Part shown: positions 25,963 to 37,475 of the stretch, one piece after another | Layout of the letters: the number at the start of each line of letters is the position of its first letter | Numbering within the stretch: the first letter of the stretch is position 1 | Origin: Reticulitermes lucifugus | Lineage: Eukaryota; Arthropoda; Insecta; Blattodea; Rhinotermitidae | NCBI GenBank assembly: GCA_026260175.1 | Contig: JAKCWW010000125.1 | Span: forward strand, 1 to 64,000 | DNA length: 64,000 nucleotides | Direction of reading: 5' to 3' | Position numbers and translations under genes: made by a program | The notes under the pieces: generated by a model | Databases searched by the model: none | Seen by the model: only the letters and a program-made list of their open reading frames with translations | Told to the model about the DNA's origin: nothing

Positions 25963-25986
25963 CACACACACACACACACACACACC
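25963..25986. repeat. (CA)n microsatellite
   Basis: About twelve CA units. Confidence 0.9.
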
Positions 25987-27929
25987 ATTTCAAGTTAACT
26001 TACTGAATCGAAATTGTCTGGGAATGAAACGTTTATATTTTCCTATTCGACTGACATGGTTTATTACCTCTGCAAATAACAGCCTGTTTCATGCTGCAAC
26101 ACAAAATGACAGATATTTTTGATAAAACGGATAGATATGACTGCCGCTTTCACTTTACACATTTCTTTCAATATCGATATAATCGATGTGGACACTGGGA
26201 TGTTTAAATAGCGCAGAAACCAGAGCATATGTTATCTGGCTTCATGATATTCATAGTACAGTTCTACACTATAGGTATATTCTGGCAGAGATGGCACCGG
26301 CATTGAGGCTCTAGAGATATGGCTGTTGTGGGAAGGTATTAACATCACATTAATGGAACATGTTGCTTCATAATTACGCCTCTTCATGTCCTTATCACAA
26401 TTATCAGTGTCTGAATTCGTTACATCGTTCAAACAGATTCTTTTGGTCTTGTTAAACAGCGTCAAACGGTTGCAAATGAAGGCTAGTTGAGCAAATGTCG
26501 CTTGCTCTGTTTGCTAGTGTACGATCAATTGGATAAACACGGAGATGGCACACTGTCCACTTTCACAAAAGCAAGTCCACTCAACATATAAATTAGATTC
26601 AACCCAGCATCACACTGCAGAACCGTGAAATTTACAGTCACACCACCCAACTAGTTTAGAGAGTTAAGGGGTGAGTGGAGGGGGAGGAGTAACAATACAT
26701 TTAGCTAGAATACGTAACTCGTTGGGTGTTATGCAATGGTTCACTACGCCCATAACCTCACATACATACCTGATCAGTTGTTTTATATGATATAGCCTAC
26801 AGGTACCTAATTGAACAGATCGAAGCAGTATTTTGGTACAGTGAGTTGGATACAGTGCTCAAAAAAGAGGTTAGAATTAGACTTCCTGTAATATAAAGTG
26901 GGATTTTTTATACTACAATCTAAAATTTACATCTCCTAGGGTTCTAGAAGGTCTATGTTACAGGATATCCTTTCAAGACTCAAGATGTTTCACGTATAAT
27001 GAAAAACAAATGTTTTTATTGTATTCACAATAGTGCCTTTCATATTAGTCAAAAAGTCCATTTCTCTTACAGTACAGAGCCTCTCTTCAGGCGCGAGAAA
27101 TTCCCTGCTTTAATGCAACCAAAATTTTACAATTCTTTTCAAAAAAGCTTCCTTTTAACATTTCTGAATTTTTTCTTCTCTTATTGCATATGTTCAACTA
27201 TACACTTTTATCTATTTTCACCAATGTATCTGCATTGGACTGACTATGTAACTAACTGACCAACTAACTAAAACGCCACGATATGCTCGTATAAACTGCC
27301 TTGAGCAGCTGAGAGTTGTTCAGCCGATCAAAACATTTCCTGCCTTATCGAGAACAAGTTCCAACAAGGGTCACAAAATTTTCGTCATATTACCTGCAGA
27401 CAAATAATTAAATAATCAAACACATAATAAAGAATTTCCTTATTACGCTGTCACATATATGTTTAGCTGGGCGAAGAATTCTGTGCCTTTACGGAACAAG
27501 AGATCTCCCTGCCGTGGTCACAGAATTCACCACTGGAAGCTAATCTGAGCCATGTAACTTCAGTTCGCAATACGCAAGTTTTTTCTTGAGAATAATAAAG
27601 CATCTGCTTTCACTGCTTAATACATAATCACCTAACTGAAGACAGAACTAACCAATGACAGAGCATAGGGTGCTCCTCAACTATCAACAGTGAAGCTAGA
27701 CAAGAAACCCCTGCCCTTTACGGAACCTCTTCTTACAAAATCCTGATATTTGTTGCCATGTTAAGGTAATATCAACTCATATCTAAGCATTCTACTTCTA
27801 CACGATAAATTGTAATATTTTATCTATATTTACAAGCACCAATCCATATGAAAGAGAACATAATTACATTTATTTACTTATTGTTATAGTTGAACATACT
27901 TCGTAAGTATGAAAACATAATGAGATTAT
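25987..27929. other. Unassigned AT-rich DNA
   Basis: No gene or recognisable mobile element. A short ACTAACTGACC cluster at 27245-27272 resembles the decayed tetranucleotide regions elsewhere. Confidence 0.5.
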
Positions 27930-28060
27930 TTATGCGCCGGTCTTTCATCGCGAAGGCTTGGTTCGATCTCAAGCTAGTCCACGTGGCATATATGTAGGAC
28001 AAAGTGTTACTGAGACGGGTTTCCTTCCAGTACGTCCTTTTTACCTTATCACTATAATCC
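27930..28060 (+). mobile_element. SINE B head fragment
   Basis: GCGCCGGTCTTTCATCGCGA, then GGCTTGGTTCGATCTCAAGC (box B), then a GGACAAAGTG-ACTGAGACGGGTTTCC segment, follow the SINE B order of head and early body. The 3' tail is absent. The 137-codon open frame starting here continues into AT-rich DNA and has no domain. Confidence 0.5.
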
Positions 28061-28420
28061 CACTAATTTTCTATACACATACATTCAAATATCACATAGG
28101 CTACATCATCTTAGCAAATGATAACGTTGCTAAAAGCATATTCAAAATACCAATGAGCTATAACATCAGTTGTTACACATTCATAATATTATTTTGGTAT
28201 TACAGTAAAAGCACAGGGGTTAAAATACCCTTCTTTCATTATGTACTACAAGGGACTAATTACCACTCTTTCCCCCTTTTCTACCTACCTTCCCTCTTTA
28301 ACTTTGAGAAGACAAACGAAGTAGTTATTGCATTTCACTTTAATTTGTCTGGTTGCTTCCGTCAGAGGTAAAGCAGTTAGGCTTAGGAATAAGCAAAACT
28401 GAAATAATTGCTCTTATATA

Positions 28421-28438
28421 TAGGTGTGTGTGTGTGTG
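28421..28438. repeat. (GT)n microsatellite
   Basis: Short GT dinucleotide tract. Confidence 0.8.
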
Positions 28439-28677
28439 GTCTACAGAATGAAAGTGTAGTAAATTAATTGCATTTAATGTGTGTAAACAAATGGACGAGC
28501 TAAATGGGATAGAATTACAAAAAGGCAAGAATTAGCATCATTTGTAACAGGACGACTTTTAACGCTGCTGGACGAGGTGAGTGCTGCAAGTTGCAAGTTG
28601 CAAGGATAACAACAGAACAAAAAGAGAAGTGGCTAATTCACTGCCTGACATACTGGATAAGCAGATAAAAAGTAGAG

Positions 28678-28970
28678 CTTATTAACTGACTAACTGGCTG
28701 ATCCACTTCGCAAGGACGTGGCTGAGAATCTAGCTGATGGCTGACTGACTGACTGACTTGGTAACGGACTGATTGGGTGGCAGACTGACCGACTGGGTGA
28801 CTGACTGGGTGACTGAACCTGAATATCGAAACAGTTTACTGACTATCCAAATAACAAAACTGTTAACTGACTGATGGATAGATGAACTAACTGATTAAAT
28901 GTATACACAACTAACTACATGACTGACTAAAAGATTAGAAATTTGTTAACTATCTGACTAAGAACTACTT
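28678..28970. repeat. Decayed (CTGA)n/(AACT)n array
   Basis: GACTGACTGACTGACTTGG at its densest (about 28740-28765), with flanking GACTGACCGACTGGGTGA and ATGACTGACTAAAAG words out to both sides. This is a tetranucleotide array heavily eroded at its margins and better kept in the middle. Confidence 0.7.
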
Positions 28971-29841
28971 ACAGGTTCATTAATTACATTACTTATTGAC
29001 TAAAAATTTAATAATTTTCTTATCATTTTAACTACAGAGAATGCCGCTTTCCTGTCGCAATTCAGTTAAAACAAGATAACATTTTACATTGTCTTTAAAC
29101 AGACCCAAAATTTTGGTCTCTCAGAGCGTTCGCTTCCCATCAAATGTCCTCAGTAAGTTTCTTATTATCCTAACCGTAACTCTGTGATAAATTCATGGTA
29201 ATTTCATGGACATGAATAGGGAATACATAGATTATTAAGCTACTTGTTTACTAATAATGTCCACTTTCCAAATCTGTCTAGGTGCCTTGTTTTCAGCTAG
29301 ACGCAGTTTATACATTTTCCTCAAGGTAACACAATATATTTTGAGTATAAAAAGCGTTTAGCTTTATTGCGTGAAACATTATTTTAAATTTTTTTGTTTT
29401 GAAATTATGTAATTGCAATTATGTAAGATAACTGTCAGTTATTACTATCTTTACAACAGGAAGTGACCCAGAATAAAAGGCACTAAACTGAATTTATTTT
29501 AATTCACACATCGATGGTTTATGGGTATACTCAGATTAAAGAGTACGAAGTAAACACGCTCTCATAGGTTTGGAGATGAGCTCGTAAACGTGGCGCGGAT
29601 GGTTCGAAGTAAATATTAAAATTCTGAATAATATGTAATTAGAAATTAATTAAATGCATCGAATATATTCCGTGGATCTTCAAGGGTGTCATAGCGTGGG
29701 AGTGCTCAAGTGGTTCAGGGTATGGTAAAAACAGTGTCAAGAGGCGAGAATTTGTGAAGGTTTTGTTTCATTTTGGGCGCCCCACTTCCTGCTTCTTATT
29801 CAAATATCCCATTTCGACTTTTGTTCATCGTGCATCTTGAC
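28971..29841. other. Unassigned AT-rich DNA
   Basis: No recognisable features. Confidence 0.5.
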
Positions 29842-30237
29842 ATTAATTTTCAGTTTTTTAACCAACGAATGCACTTTTTAGTTTCGTATTTTGTTCAATT
29901 CACCCTACATATGTTTCAGCCGTGACTCGGCCATCATCAGGGGTACATTGTTAAGTTCACTTCACTGTTCACTGGTCCATTTGGCATTATCACAGAACCG
30001 TTACACTGTTTGAGGCCTCAAACAGTGTAACGGTTCTGTGATAATACCAAATTTAAAAAAATTGCCTCCAACAGTGTAACGGTTCTGTGATAATACCAAA
30101 TGGACCAGTGAACAGTGAAGTGAACTTAACAATGTACCCATAATGATGGCCGAGTCACGCCCGAAACATGTGTAAGGTGAACTGAACAAAATACGAAAAT
30201 AAAAAGTGCATTCGTTGGTTAAAAACAGAAAATTAAT
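29842..30237. repeat. Fold-back element, hammerhead family 1 (copy 1)
   Basis: Two inverted arms run from ATTAATTTTC to GAAAATTAAT. Each outer arm holds CCAACGAATGCAC (29862-29874; complement at 30206-30218). The centre (29978-30052) is a hairpin with essentially no loop around TTGAGGCCTCAA. A 32-bp piece of the right inner arm is directly duplicated (30021-30052 and 30070-30101). The left arm carries a complete hammerhead-like motif on the minus strand. The right arm's version (30135-30175) has lost part of CUGAUGA. The class is probably Penelope-like or retrozyme-type. Confidence 0.75.
29902..29944 (-). ncRNA. Hammerhead ribozyme-like motif
   Basis: Minus-strand order: helix I ACCC, core CUGAUGA, one U, helix II GGCCG-AGUCA-CGGCU, GAA, self-complementary ACAUAUGU, A at the cleavage position (17), helix I GGGU. 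Both helix I strands pair fully and helix II pairs with one G-U. The 8-base palindrome would form helix III between two molecules, as known for hammerheads with minimal helix III. The extra U after the core is a departure from the textbook motif. Confidence 0.7.
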
Positions 30238-30794
30238 CCCATTTCGGTTCTCCTCCGAACCTATCTCTGCTCTTCTACTCACCATTTAAGTGCGTCTATA
30301 TTAGTCATATAAATTAATTCTTCAATGTCGATTATCGCAAATAGCAATATCGAAAAATGTATAATTTTTCTACTCAAAATGGGATTTATATTCTTCACAT
30401 TTTCCTTCTCACCGTATTCATGAAAATGTTCTGCCTATTATTGGTAATACATTACTTCAAAAACACATACAACGGCCGTGTGCATAATTTGGTACACGTT
30501 CAGTTAAACTGAGATTTAAATATATGGTTTGCAGAGTAATCTGCAAGTAACATTAAAATTACTTTCAAGAGAGTGCAGGTGTTCCTAGAGTCGTGTTAAA
30601 ATTATACCAGTTTTGCCTATACGAGTATACTTCACGCCACAATCAGCGCAAGTTAGTTGGTATACAAAGCAACTTGTCCTGAGTGCGGTATGAAATATAG
30701 ATGCCAAATTGTTAGAAATCTTCAGCATTAAAATTGCTGTACCACTGTCACCTAAAGTATCAATATATATCTACCATTTCTACTACTTTCGCGA
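30238..30794. other. Unassigned AT-rich DNA
   Basis: No gene, RNA or repeat recognised. Confidence 0.5.
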
Positions 30795-31215
30795 TGGCCG
30801 ATAGTCTACTGACGATGTGGCGTCAATAAATAAACAAGTTCCTGGAACACGGGGTGTATCTAGAATGGTTGGACAAATTTCAGGAGGGAGTTCCCCACAA
30901 GAAAAGGACGAAAACTTTCGTATCAGTGTAGCAGATATCAGCAAACAGTTTCGAGGTACAGCCCAACATCTTGCTGAACTCAATTCTTAAGATTTTTATC
31001 TGTAGCGACACTCAAAATCCTTGTGTATCCAGTTCCAAATGAAAATAAACAGACTCTGCACCAACGCATGTTTTATATCTGTCAAACCAGTCGCATCCGC
31101 CCCGGGACCTTTGAAACGGTGCAACAGTCTATGACCAGATCTGTCCACGCGTGCATTGATTCAGGTGGAAGATTTTTGGCGTTTGTTATGAATTGTAACT
31201 TCATAAACAATAAGA
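30795..31215 (+). pseudogene. Degraded DNA-transposon transposase remnant
   Basis: The frame at 31023-31220 encodes a segment with LHQRM, IRPGTFETVQQSM and VHACIDSGG. This has the same shape as the C-terminal tail common to several insect mariner-like transposases ('L..RI..AC..IR..PG.FE.V..SM.RRV..CI...GGHFEHL'). The 5' part (30795-30985) reads SINKQVPGTRGVSRMVG and other unplaced pieces in the + frame, ending in a stop. No terminal repeats or catalytic triad were found. The superfamily assignment is tentative. Confidence 0.45.
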
Positions 31216-32765
31216 ATTAAACAATTATTTTAAATGTATTATGACAGTTGTAAGTAAAATATTACATACTTAAGGTACTTACTGTTGAATATAATCATTC
31301 AAATGAGCTCAAAAGCCACTCGTTTCCGGACATATGTTTACATGAACTTCTTTTCTGTTTTGACATGAAGAACTCATTCTTGAAGTCTATCCAAGCATTT
31401 TCGAACACTCTGTGTATTTGCAATGACATTGTTGTTATCTGCACGTTTCTTTACAAAGAGATTAAAGCGGAATATTTTACCTTTGCGTTTAGCATACTTT
31501 GTCAAAAGGAAAAGTGCAAGTTTATAGAATGACCAGTATCTCCGTGATCCATAAACACGATAAAATACTTGGCCCATTTAGGGGCTATCAATTCCTCAGG
31601 AAGCACACTGTTCTACGGTTTCTGTTGAAACATGTGGTTCTTATAAATATTTGGAATTATCTATTTGTTGGGCTTCGACTTATGTTAAAACATAATATAA
31701 ACAATAATAAAAAATGAGTAAAACAGAACGTTCAAAGTCTGGGGTAAATAATGGAGTAGCTTTGCCTATATAGCTTAAGTAAATAGATCTTGCCTTTATT
31801 CCTTATACTGAAAAAGGGAACCAATCCTCTCCTCGAAATTGACTTTTATTTTGTATCATTTATTTTATATTTTAACAAAAGAAGATGGAAAGAGTCTTTA
31901 AGCAGGTGCTTCCAAGTGAGACAAGCCATCCCCCGAATCTTATACAGATCTTAATTTTTTTTCGTTAACATAAAGAATTTATATTAAAAATGTGTTTACA
32001 TTGTTTTTGCCTACCGGAGTGGCATAAAAATCTTTGGTGTGGTAAAGAAAAAAAAATTAAAATATACACGATTATTTCACGAATAACTTTTAAGTAGTTA
32101 ATCTTACGTAAAGCCATTGTGTATTAAATTTAAAATAGGAACTTATCCACTTAGATTGTGTTGCAATATTTTGCTCTATTAGCTACTGATGAAGTTGCGT
32201 GTCATTCGAACAAATAATTACCCAGTTATCTTTTCCTTCTTCGTAACAAATTAATCTCTAGCAATACATGTGTTTCCAGTCGTACTAGAATTATAAACAA
32301 CAGAGCGCCACCGATGTATTTAATAATCCCGTAGCATAATTCATTCCTTTGCAGCTGTTTTATTTTGATGTAGCTTGGTCATATTTTATTACAAAGGAAG
32401 TCTATCACTACTGCCACAACCATCTTGATATAACAGACATGTCCCAGATGAAATATGAGACAGGCAATCATAAGGAAATATTAGCATACAACCTGCAGTT
32501 TTATGCGTTACTGATCAAAGATTAATGTACGTCATAAGTAAATAACGCTTCTTGACATTTCCTTGAATATATTTCTTAAAAACTGTATTTGCATGCGGGA
32601 GTAGTATGAAACGTGTGACCCTGTGCAAACAAGCAAAATGTGAACGCAGAGAGGCGCGTTACAAATAGACTAAGATACAATGTTTAACAGTGTAGGAGAA
32701 AAGGAAAATGGAAATGTGAAACAAAACAGCAACAAGAACAAAACGAAGTCCAGTAACAAAAACAC
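31216..32765. other. Unassigned AT-rich DNA
   Basis: No recognisable gene. CTACTGATGAAGTTGC at about 32181 superficially resembles a hammerhead core but is not followed by GAAAC. Confidence 0.5.
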
Positions 32766-32818
32766 AGTAACAATAATAACAACAACAACAACTACTATTA
32801 CTACTACTACTACTACAG
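32766..32818. repeat. (ACA)n/(CTA)n trinucleotide tract
   Basis: AACAACAACAACAACTACTA followed by CTACTACTACTACTAC; two trinucleotide repeats joined. Confidence 0.85.
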
Positions 32819-33029
32819 TAATAGCAAGAACATCAACCCTAAATCAGAATTAACATTGCGAATGATTTCTGTAGAGCAGAGGGCGAAGGCGGAAGAAGGT
32901 TCTACCAGGTAAGTATAAGAGTCCAGTGTGGGACTCTTGTGAACATAGCAGCACCAAAAAAACCAGGGAATTTCCTGCACAGTTGATTGATTTTTACATT
33001 TTAATGGTGATGATTTTAAGAACAACAAG

Positions 33030-33031
<2 letters not shown>

Positions 33032-33070
<39 letters not shown>
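33032..33070. repeat. (AAT)n microsatellite
   Basis: About twelve TAA units. Confidence 0.9.
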
Positions 33071-33071
<1 letters not shown>

Positions 33072-33705
33072 CTCTTCGTTACGATCGCTCGAAACTCAAC
33101 TCCTGCCGTTGCTGTTCAGCAGATAAGACTAACCAAGTGCAAGCAGGGCGTATTCGGTTCCCACTTCAGTTTCATACGGCCCAGCACACCAAGCTCTCCT
33201 CTTGCTAAGTACTAGCGAATCTCGTTCAGATATAACTAAATATCAAGCAGTGGAATTCAATAAAAGCCGTTAAAAGTTTTTTTTTGCTCATTTACAAACA
33301 ACAACGTAGATAAATACGGATGAGCAAATGGCGCCTAATACCCAGTGGGTACGGAGCTGAATAGGTCCACATTCAGTGTAGGTGATTTATATTTGGCTAA
33401 AGTTAGAGAAGCTGCACTTTATCTTGACACACTGCAACTACGAAACACTGACTTACTTAAGGCTATTGTTTCACTGAACTACCCTATATTCCATCAACAT
33501 TCGCCACGTCGAAAGAAAGAAATATGCCTATGTACACAGACATGTTTTCTTACAGTTTCTTATAAAGAGGGCAAAATAATGATAAATTGTAAGATAAGTT
33601 GTCCACCAACAAAATAGGCTACATGTGATCTCGAAACCTGAAGAGCACGGACAGTAGGCCTGTATACATACTTTGCACAGGAGAGGCCAAAATGTTATCA
33701 GGGCG
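33071..33705. other. Unassigned DNA
   Basis: A 90-codon open frame (33345-33617) has no recognisable domain. Confidence 0.45.
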
Positions 33706-33982
33706 ACCAAATTAAGGAAAATGGAATAGGTGGAAATTTGGCATGTATGGGAGAGAAGAGAAATACTCAGAGGTTTTTGGTGGGAAATTGTGACGGAAAG
33801 AGGCTAATTGAAAGACCTAAGTGCTTATGGGAGGATGATATTGAAATGGATCTTAAAGAAATAGAATGATAGGACGTGGAATGGATTAATCTTGTTCAGG
33901 ATAGGGACAGGTGCCTGGCTCTTGTGAACATGGTAATGAACATTCGGGTTGCATAAAATGTAAACAATTTCTTGACTACTCG
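33706..33982 (+). mobile_element. LINE 3'-end fragment (TTAG-tailed family), oldest copy
   Basis: Frames across this stretch give WHVWERREI, WEIVTER, then ILKWILKK and WNGLILFRIGTG. These are decayed forms of the C-terminus 'RWVGHVARMG...GKRPLGRPRRRWEDNIKMDL...DWI.LAQDRDRWRALV..AMN.RVP', common in insect LINEs. The 3' end near CAATTTCTTGACTACTCG corresponds to the AATTTCTTGACTAGCTGAG of the next copy. Confidence 0.6.
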
Positions 33983-34040
33983 AATAATATTTATTGTGGA
34001 GTGATCTGTATTCTCGACAAATATTGTTCGGGTGTTTAAA

Positions 34041-34362
34041 TCAAGAAGAATGAGATGGGTGGGATATGTGGCACGTATGGGGGACATACAGGGTCTTGGT
34101 GGGGAATCCTGAAAGAAAGAGACTACTTGGAATACCTAGGCGTAGACCGGAGGATAACATTAAAATTGGTCTTCAAGAAGTGTGATGGGGGGCCTGGACT
34201 GGTTTTATATGGCTCAGGAAAAGGACAGGTGGCGGGCGTTAGCGAAGGCGGTAATGAACCCTCGGGTTCCACAAAATACGGGGAAATTTCTTGACTAGCT
34301 GAGAACCTGTTAGCTTCTCAAGGAGGACTCCGATCCATAGAGTTAGTTAGTTAGTTAGTTAG
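34041..34362 (+). mobile_element. LINE 3' end with (TTAG)n tail
   Basis: The start encodes RMRWVGYVARMGD. Later frames give DRWRALAKAVMNPRV, and the 3' end is GAAATTTCTTGACTAGCTGA followed by a TTAG tail at 34341-34362. At least one frameshift and several stops are present. This is the 5'-truncated tail of a non-LTR retrotransposon; the tetranucleotide tail at the 3' end is typical of such families. Confidence 0.75.
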
Positions 34363-34560
34363 CTGAGGAAATACTTGGCTTTCTAGAAGGACTCTGCTTC
34401 ACGGGGCCACTAAGCAAACATGACTTGAAAGGAATTACAAAAACCGGAGGCTTATGTGAAAACAATTTGCAGGATAATAGGCGTATTAACCTGACTTAGG
34501 ACAGCTTCCCGTTGAGGGATGCCTTGGTGATGGTAACGAGCCTTGGAGAACCATAACACC
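34363..34560 (+). mobile_element. Third, decayed LINE 3'-end segment
   Basis: Immediately after the TTAG tail comes GCTGAGGAAATACTTGGCTT and AGAAGGACTCTGCTTCACGG. This repeats the GCTGAGAACCTG...AGGAGGACTCCGATCC piece that precedes the tail. Further on, CCTTGGTGATGGTAACGAGC-CTTGGAGAACC parallels the 'ALAKAVMNPRVP' region. It seems to be another fragment of the same family. Confidence 0.45.
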
Positions 34561-36284
34561 AATAACACCTTCCCTGCGCAGCATTTTCTCAGTTTGTGTC
34601 ACTAACATTTGTTACTTCCGAATTCACCTTTCAATAAAATCGAAATAGGCCACTGGAAACCGGGAATAGTTTAAGGGCAAAAACAAATAGTGCTTTACTT
34701 CAAGGCAGTACTTATGTCAGAGTAGAGAGTCTATACTTAAATAAAAATGCTGTAAGTAAAAGCAAACTAATAAAAACTTTTATGTTTGGTTAGAAAGTTT
34801 CTTTTTTGCATGTAACGTTTCGCTCGTTTCTAGTTATGGCTTGTCGTTGGAGGTGAAGTTAATACAAAAAGCTATTTCAGTTGACTTGAATGTCATTTCA
34901 TGCTGAAACTCCGTACACACTTCTATTCGTGACCTTTGTATACAGGAAACTAGAACAATTTATGAGAGGAAACAAATATATGTAAATTCGTATGTGTAGC
35001 TATATACATGGAAGTAATGTAGGTCTCATATACGCAGACGCGAAATTGTAAATCTGGAAGAAGAGACGCTTTAGTTCCTAGTTTAGACGTGATCTTTCTT
35101 TCAGAGGGAGTAAGTTTGACTTCCTTAGACCGTAATTAGACATTTATTTCTTGTTGCCCAGAAATTTATAGAGCCACCAAAAGAAAGTGCTATAGTGCCA
35201 CATTAAATAAGAACTTAAAGAATTAGCTAAATACTTTAGCGTCATGCTTCACTAATTTCTATCACTATATGATGCGTCCAAGCGCCACAGTTTTGTAACA
35301 TACTGTGTATTCATGTACCATCATGAGGAGAGCATGTACTCTGCTTAAATTTTGTAGTGACTCTGCAAATATTTATATCTGAAAAGTACAGTTTATTTCT
35401 CTTATGGATATTTATGATCTTTAAATGGATCAAGAAATAGCTCTTTATGATAACTGTTTCCAAAATGTGTAAAAATACACGGCTAGATTAATAAAACTAT
35501 AGTCAATAATTATTAATTTTTATGACATATTTCTCGCTTTAATCTTTTTAATATAAATTCCAACTATGTTAAGTCTGTGAGATACACGTAACTTAACAGT
35601 TGCGCACCATCGCCATGTTTTAACTGTTTACATGTGAGTAACAACAGTACTGTTTTTGTGCTATACCAAAACAGGACTTCATAAGCCTAACTCCAATGGT
35701 GCATTACGTACCACCATCAAACCGAAACTAAATGTCAATTTCAAGCGGCCGTCACGTGATTATGTTTTAGCAGTGAAAGATAAACCAAGTTAAGCTCATA
35801 GGAGTGCATGGAAATAGCCTATGTATAAAATTTGAAGCAGGTGATATCATCAGTGTGAGGTAATGTGCTTTTATGCAACTAATATTCAGTATCAACTTCG
35901 TTATTGTGTTGCGTGTAATGCCCCGAGTAATGTGTTTTGTTAAATAATAGGATTGCATTTTATTCGGTGAACTGGAAGGCAATTAATAATTTTAGTAAGA
36001 CGAAATGCACGTACTAAGGCAGCGAAACTAAGGGAGCAACAAGTTTTAGATATGAGAAAAATCTTTGGCTACCAACTACACGTACTAACTGCAGAGGCTA
36101 CCTCAAAACTCGCAGGCCACCTGTACCTATATATTGGCTGAAACAAGCAATAAAAATGGGCCCCTGTGTTTATAAACATGTATATGTCTACAAATGACTT
36201 AACATTTAAGGGCCTACTTTAATATGGACGATATTTACATTAGGCCTATACACGTTACAATTCGGCGCCGTACAGTCTGAACTC
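34561..36284. other. Unassigned AT-rich DNA
   Basis: No recognisable gene or repeat. Confidence 0.5.
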
Positions 36285-36320
36285 CTGGCGTAGCGTCGTT
36301 ATATAAAACAAACAAATAAA
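36285..36320 (+). mobile_element. SINE B tail fragment
   Basis: GGCGTAGCGTCGTTATATAA followed by AACAAACAAATAAA matches the GCGTCGTTAAATAAA tail with one change. No head is visible, and the hammerhead family 2 element starts directly after it. Confidence 0.4.
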
Positions 36321-36537
36321 TGCGTGCGATTTCAGGCTTCTACTGCGATGTAAATGAGGTCTTCGCTCTTCCGGGATGTTAAGCAGCGTTTATTTGAAGT
36401 TACAGAAGTTTCGGGACAGCCCATCCGTCCCATCTTCAAGAGGCAAAGGGCTGTTCCGAAACGTCGGTAACTACCTACCAACGCTGCGTGATATCGCAGA
36501 AGAGCGAAGACTTCAAATAAATAAATAAATAAATGAG
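36321..36537. repeat. Fold-back element, hammerhead-like family 2 (copy 4)
   Basis: The left arm, on the minus strand at 36405-36445, gives CTTGAAGATGG, helix II GGGAC/GTCCC (five perfect pairs), then CGAAACTTC. The right arm keeps only GGGCTGTTCCGAAACGTCGG (36448-36467) and continues ATATCGCAGAAGAGCGAAGA, as at 530-775. It ends in an (AAAT)n tail at 36514-36537. The right-arm motif is truncated, and the left-arm core has T instead of the first C. Confidence 0.65.
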
Positions 36538-36754
36538 GAAGAATTATATACCTAGGAGAGAAGTAGAAGTGGAAAGTTGATACAACCTCATAATGAGGGC
36601 CTTTATAATTTTTACTTTTCACCATTTATTATTGGAGTCATAAACTCACGAAGAAATGGATGGCGACGTATAACAAAGAAGAGAAATAAATTTAAAATTT
36701 TAATGGGATAGCCTGGGGGGGGGGTGGGGAATACACACTTCAAAAATCAAGACA

Positions 36755-36865
36755 ACATGTGAGGTTAATATTAAAATGAATTTAAAGAATTATGTTCTGA
36801 GGGTATGGTATGAATTTAACTGGCACAGGGTAGAATCTGAAGAACAAAAAAATAAACTTCCGGAT
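36755..36865 (+). mobile_element. LINE 3'-region fragment
   Basis: GAGGTTAATATTAAAATGAA and AATTTAACTGGCACAGGGTA line up with the 'RWEDNIKMDL...DWINLAQDR' coding stretch of the TTAG-tailed LINE. Short and strongly diverged, so moderately uncertain. Confidence 0.4.
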
Positions 36866-37036
36866 TTAATAAAAGGTGAAGAATATTCGAAGATCTGAGC
36901 GACTATCGACATCTGGACCGAATCTGATGAATGAAGTTAGGTGAAATACAAGTGTACATGTAATTGCTTCAGTGTAGTCAATTTATTGAACCAACTAAAT
37001 GCAGACTACTATTCACATATGAATGTTACATATATC

Positions 37037-37078
37037 GCTCCGACATGTTTCGGCGTCAATACACCATCTTCAGGGAGC
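37037..37078 (-). ncRNA. Hammerhead ribozyme-like motif (left arm)
   Basis: Helix I GCUCC, core CUGAAGA (the fifth core position is variable in hammerheads), U, helix II GGUGU-AUUG-ACGCC, GAA, palindromic ACAUGU, C17, helix I GGAGC. All five helix I pairs and all five helix II pairs form, with one G-U. Every invariant core base is present. Confidence 0.75.
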
Positions 37079-37174
37079 ACGTGATGCCAAGTTTAAAACC
37101 AACTGTCAGTAAACAGACCAATTCATTATACTCGTATGGTTCCACACTTCGGTAGGCTGCATTAGTGATATCAC

Positions 37175-37475
37175 TATCGTATAAAATATACAATATATAT
37201 AAATACATAATAATATAAATATAAAATATATAACTATAAAGTACAAATAAACAATAATAATATAACATAAATATGTAATATATAAGTATACAATATATAA
37301 ATATAAAAATATACACAAGATATAAAAATATATATTAAATAATATAAGTTGCATATTTTATACGATAGTGATACTGGAAATTGAAAGAGGAAGCACTAGA
37401 TCGCACCCTGTGGAGAACTCGCTTTGGAAGAGGCTACGGACCTGTCGTAAGACAGACTACAGAATGAATGAATGA
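37175..37475 (+). mobile_element. 5'-truncated LINE insertion (GAAT-tailed family)
   Basis: Flanked by GTGATATCAC on both sides. The 3' part (37375-37475) reads GAAAGAGGAAGCACTAGATC through TCGTAAGACAGACTAC and ends (GAAT)n. It differs from the end of the LINE at 56250-56755 at about three positions in 90, so both are fairly recent. The 5' part is AT-rich and itself an inverted repeat: TATCACTATCGTATAAAATA at 37169-37188 mirrored at 37351-37373. Confidence 0.75.

Noticed and set aside
27958-28371. 137-codon plus-strand open frame
   Set aside because: It begins inside a SINE B head and runs into AT-rich DNA; no conserved motif.
32181-32215. CTGATGAAG followed by CGAACAAAT as a hammerhead
   Set aside because: No GAAAC box, no convincing helix II and no relation to the other families.
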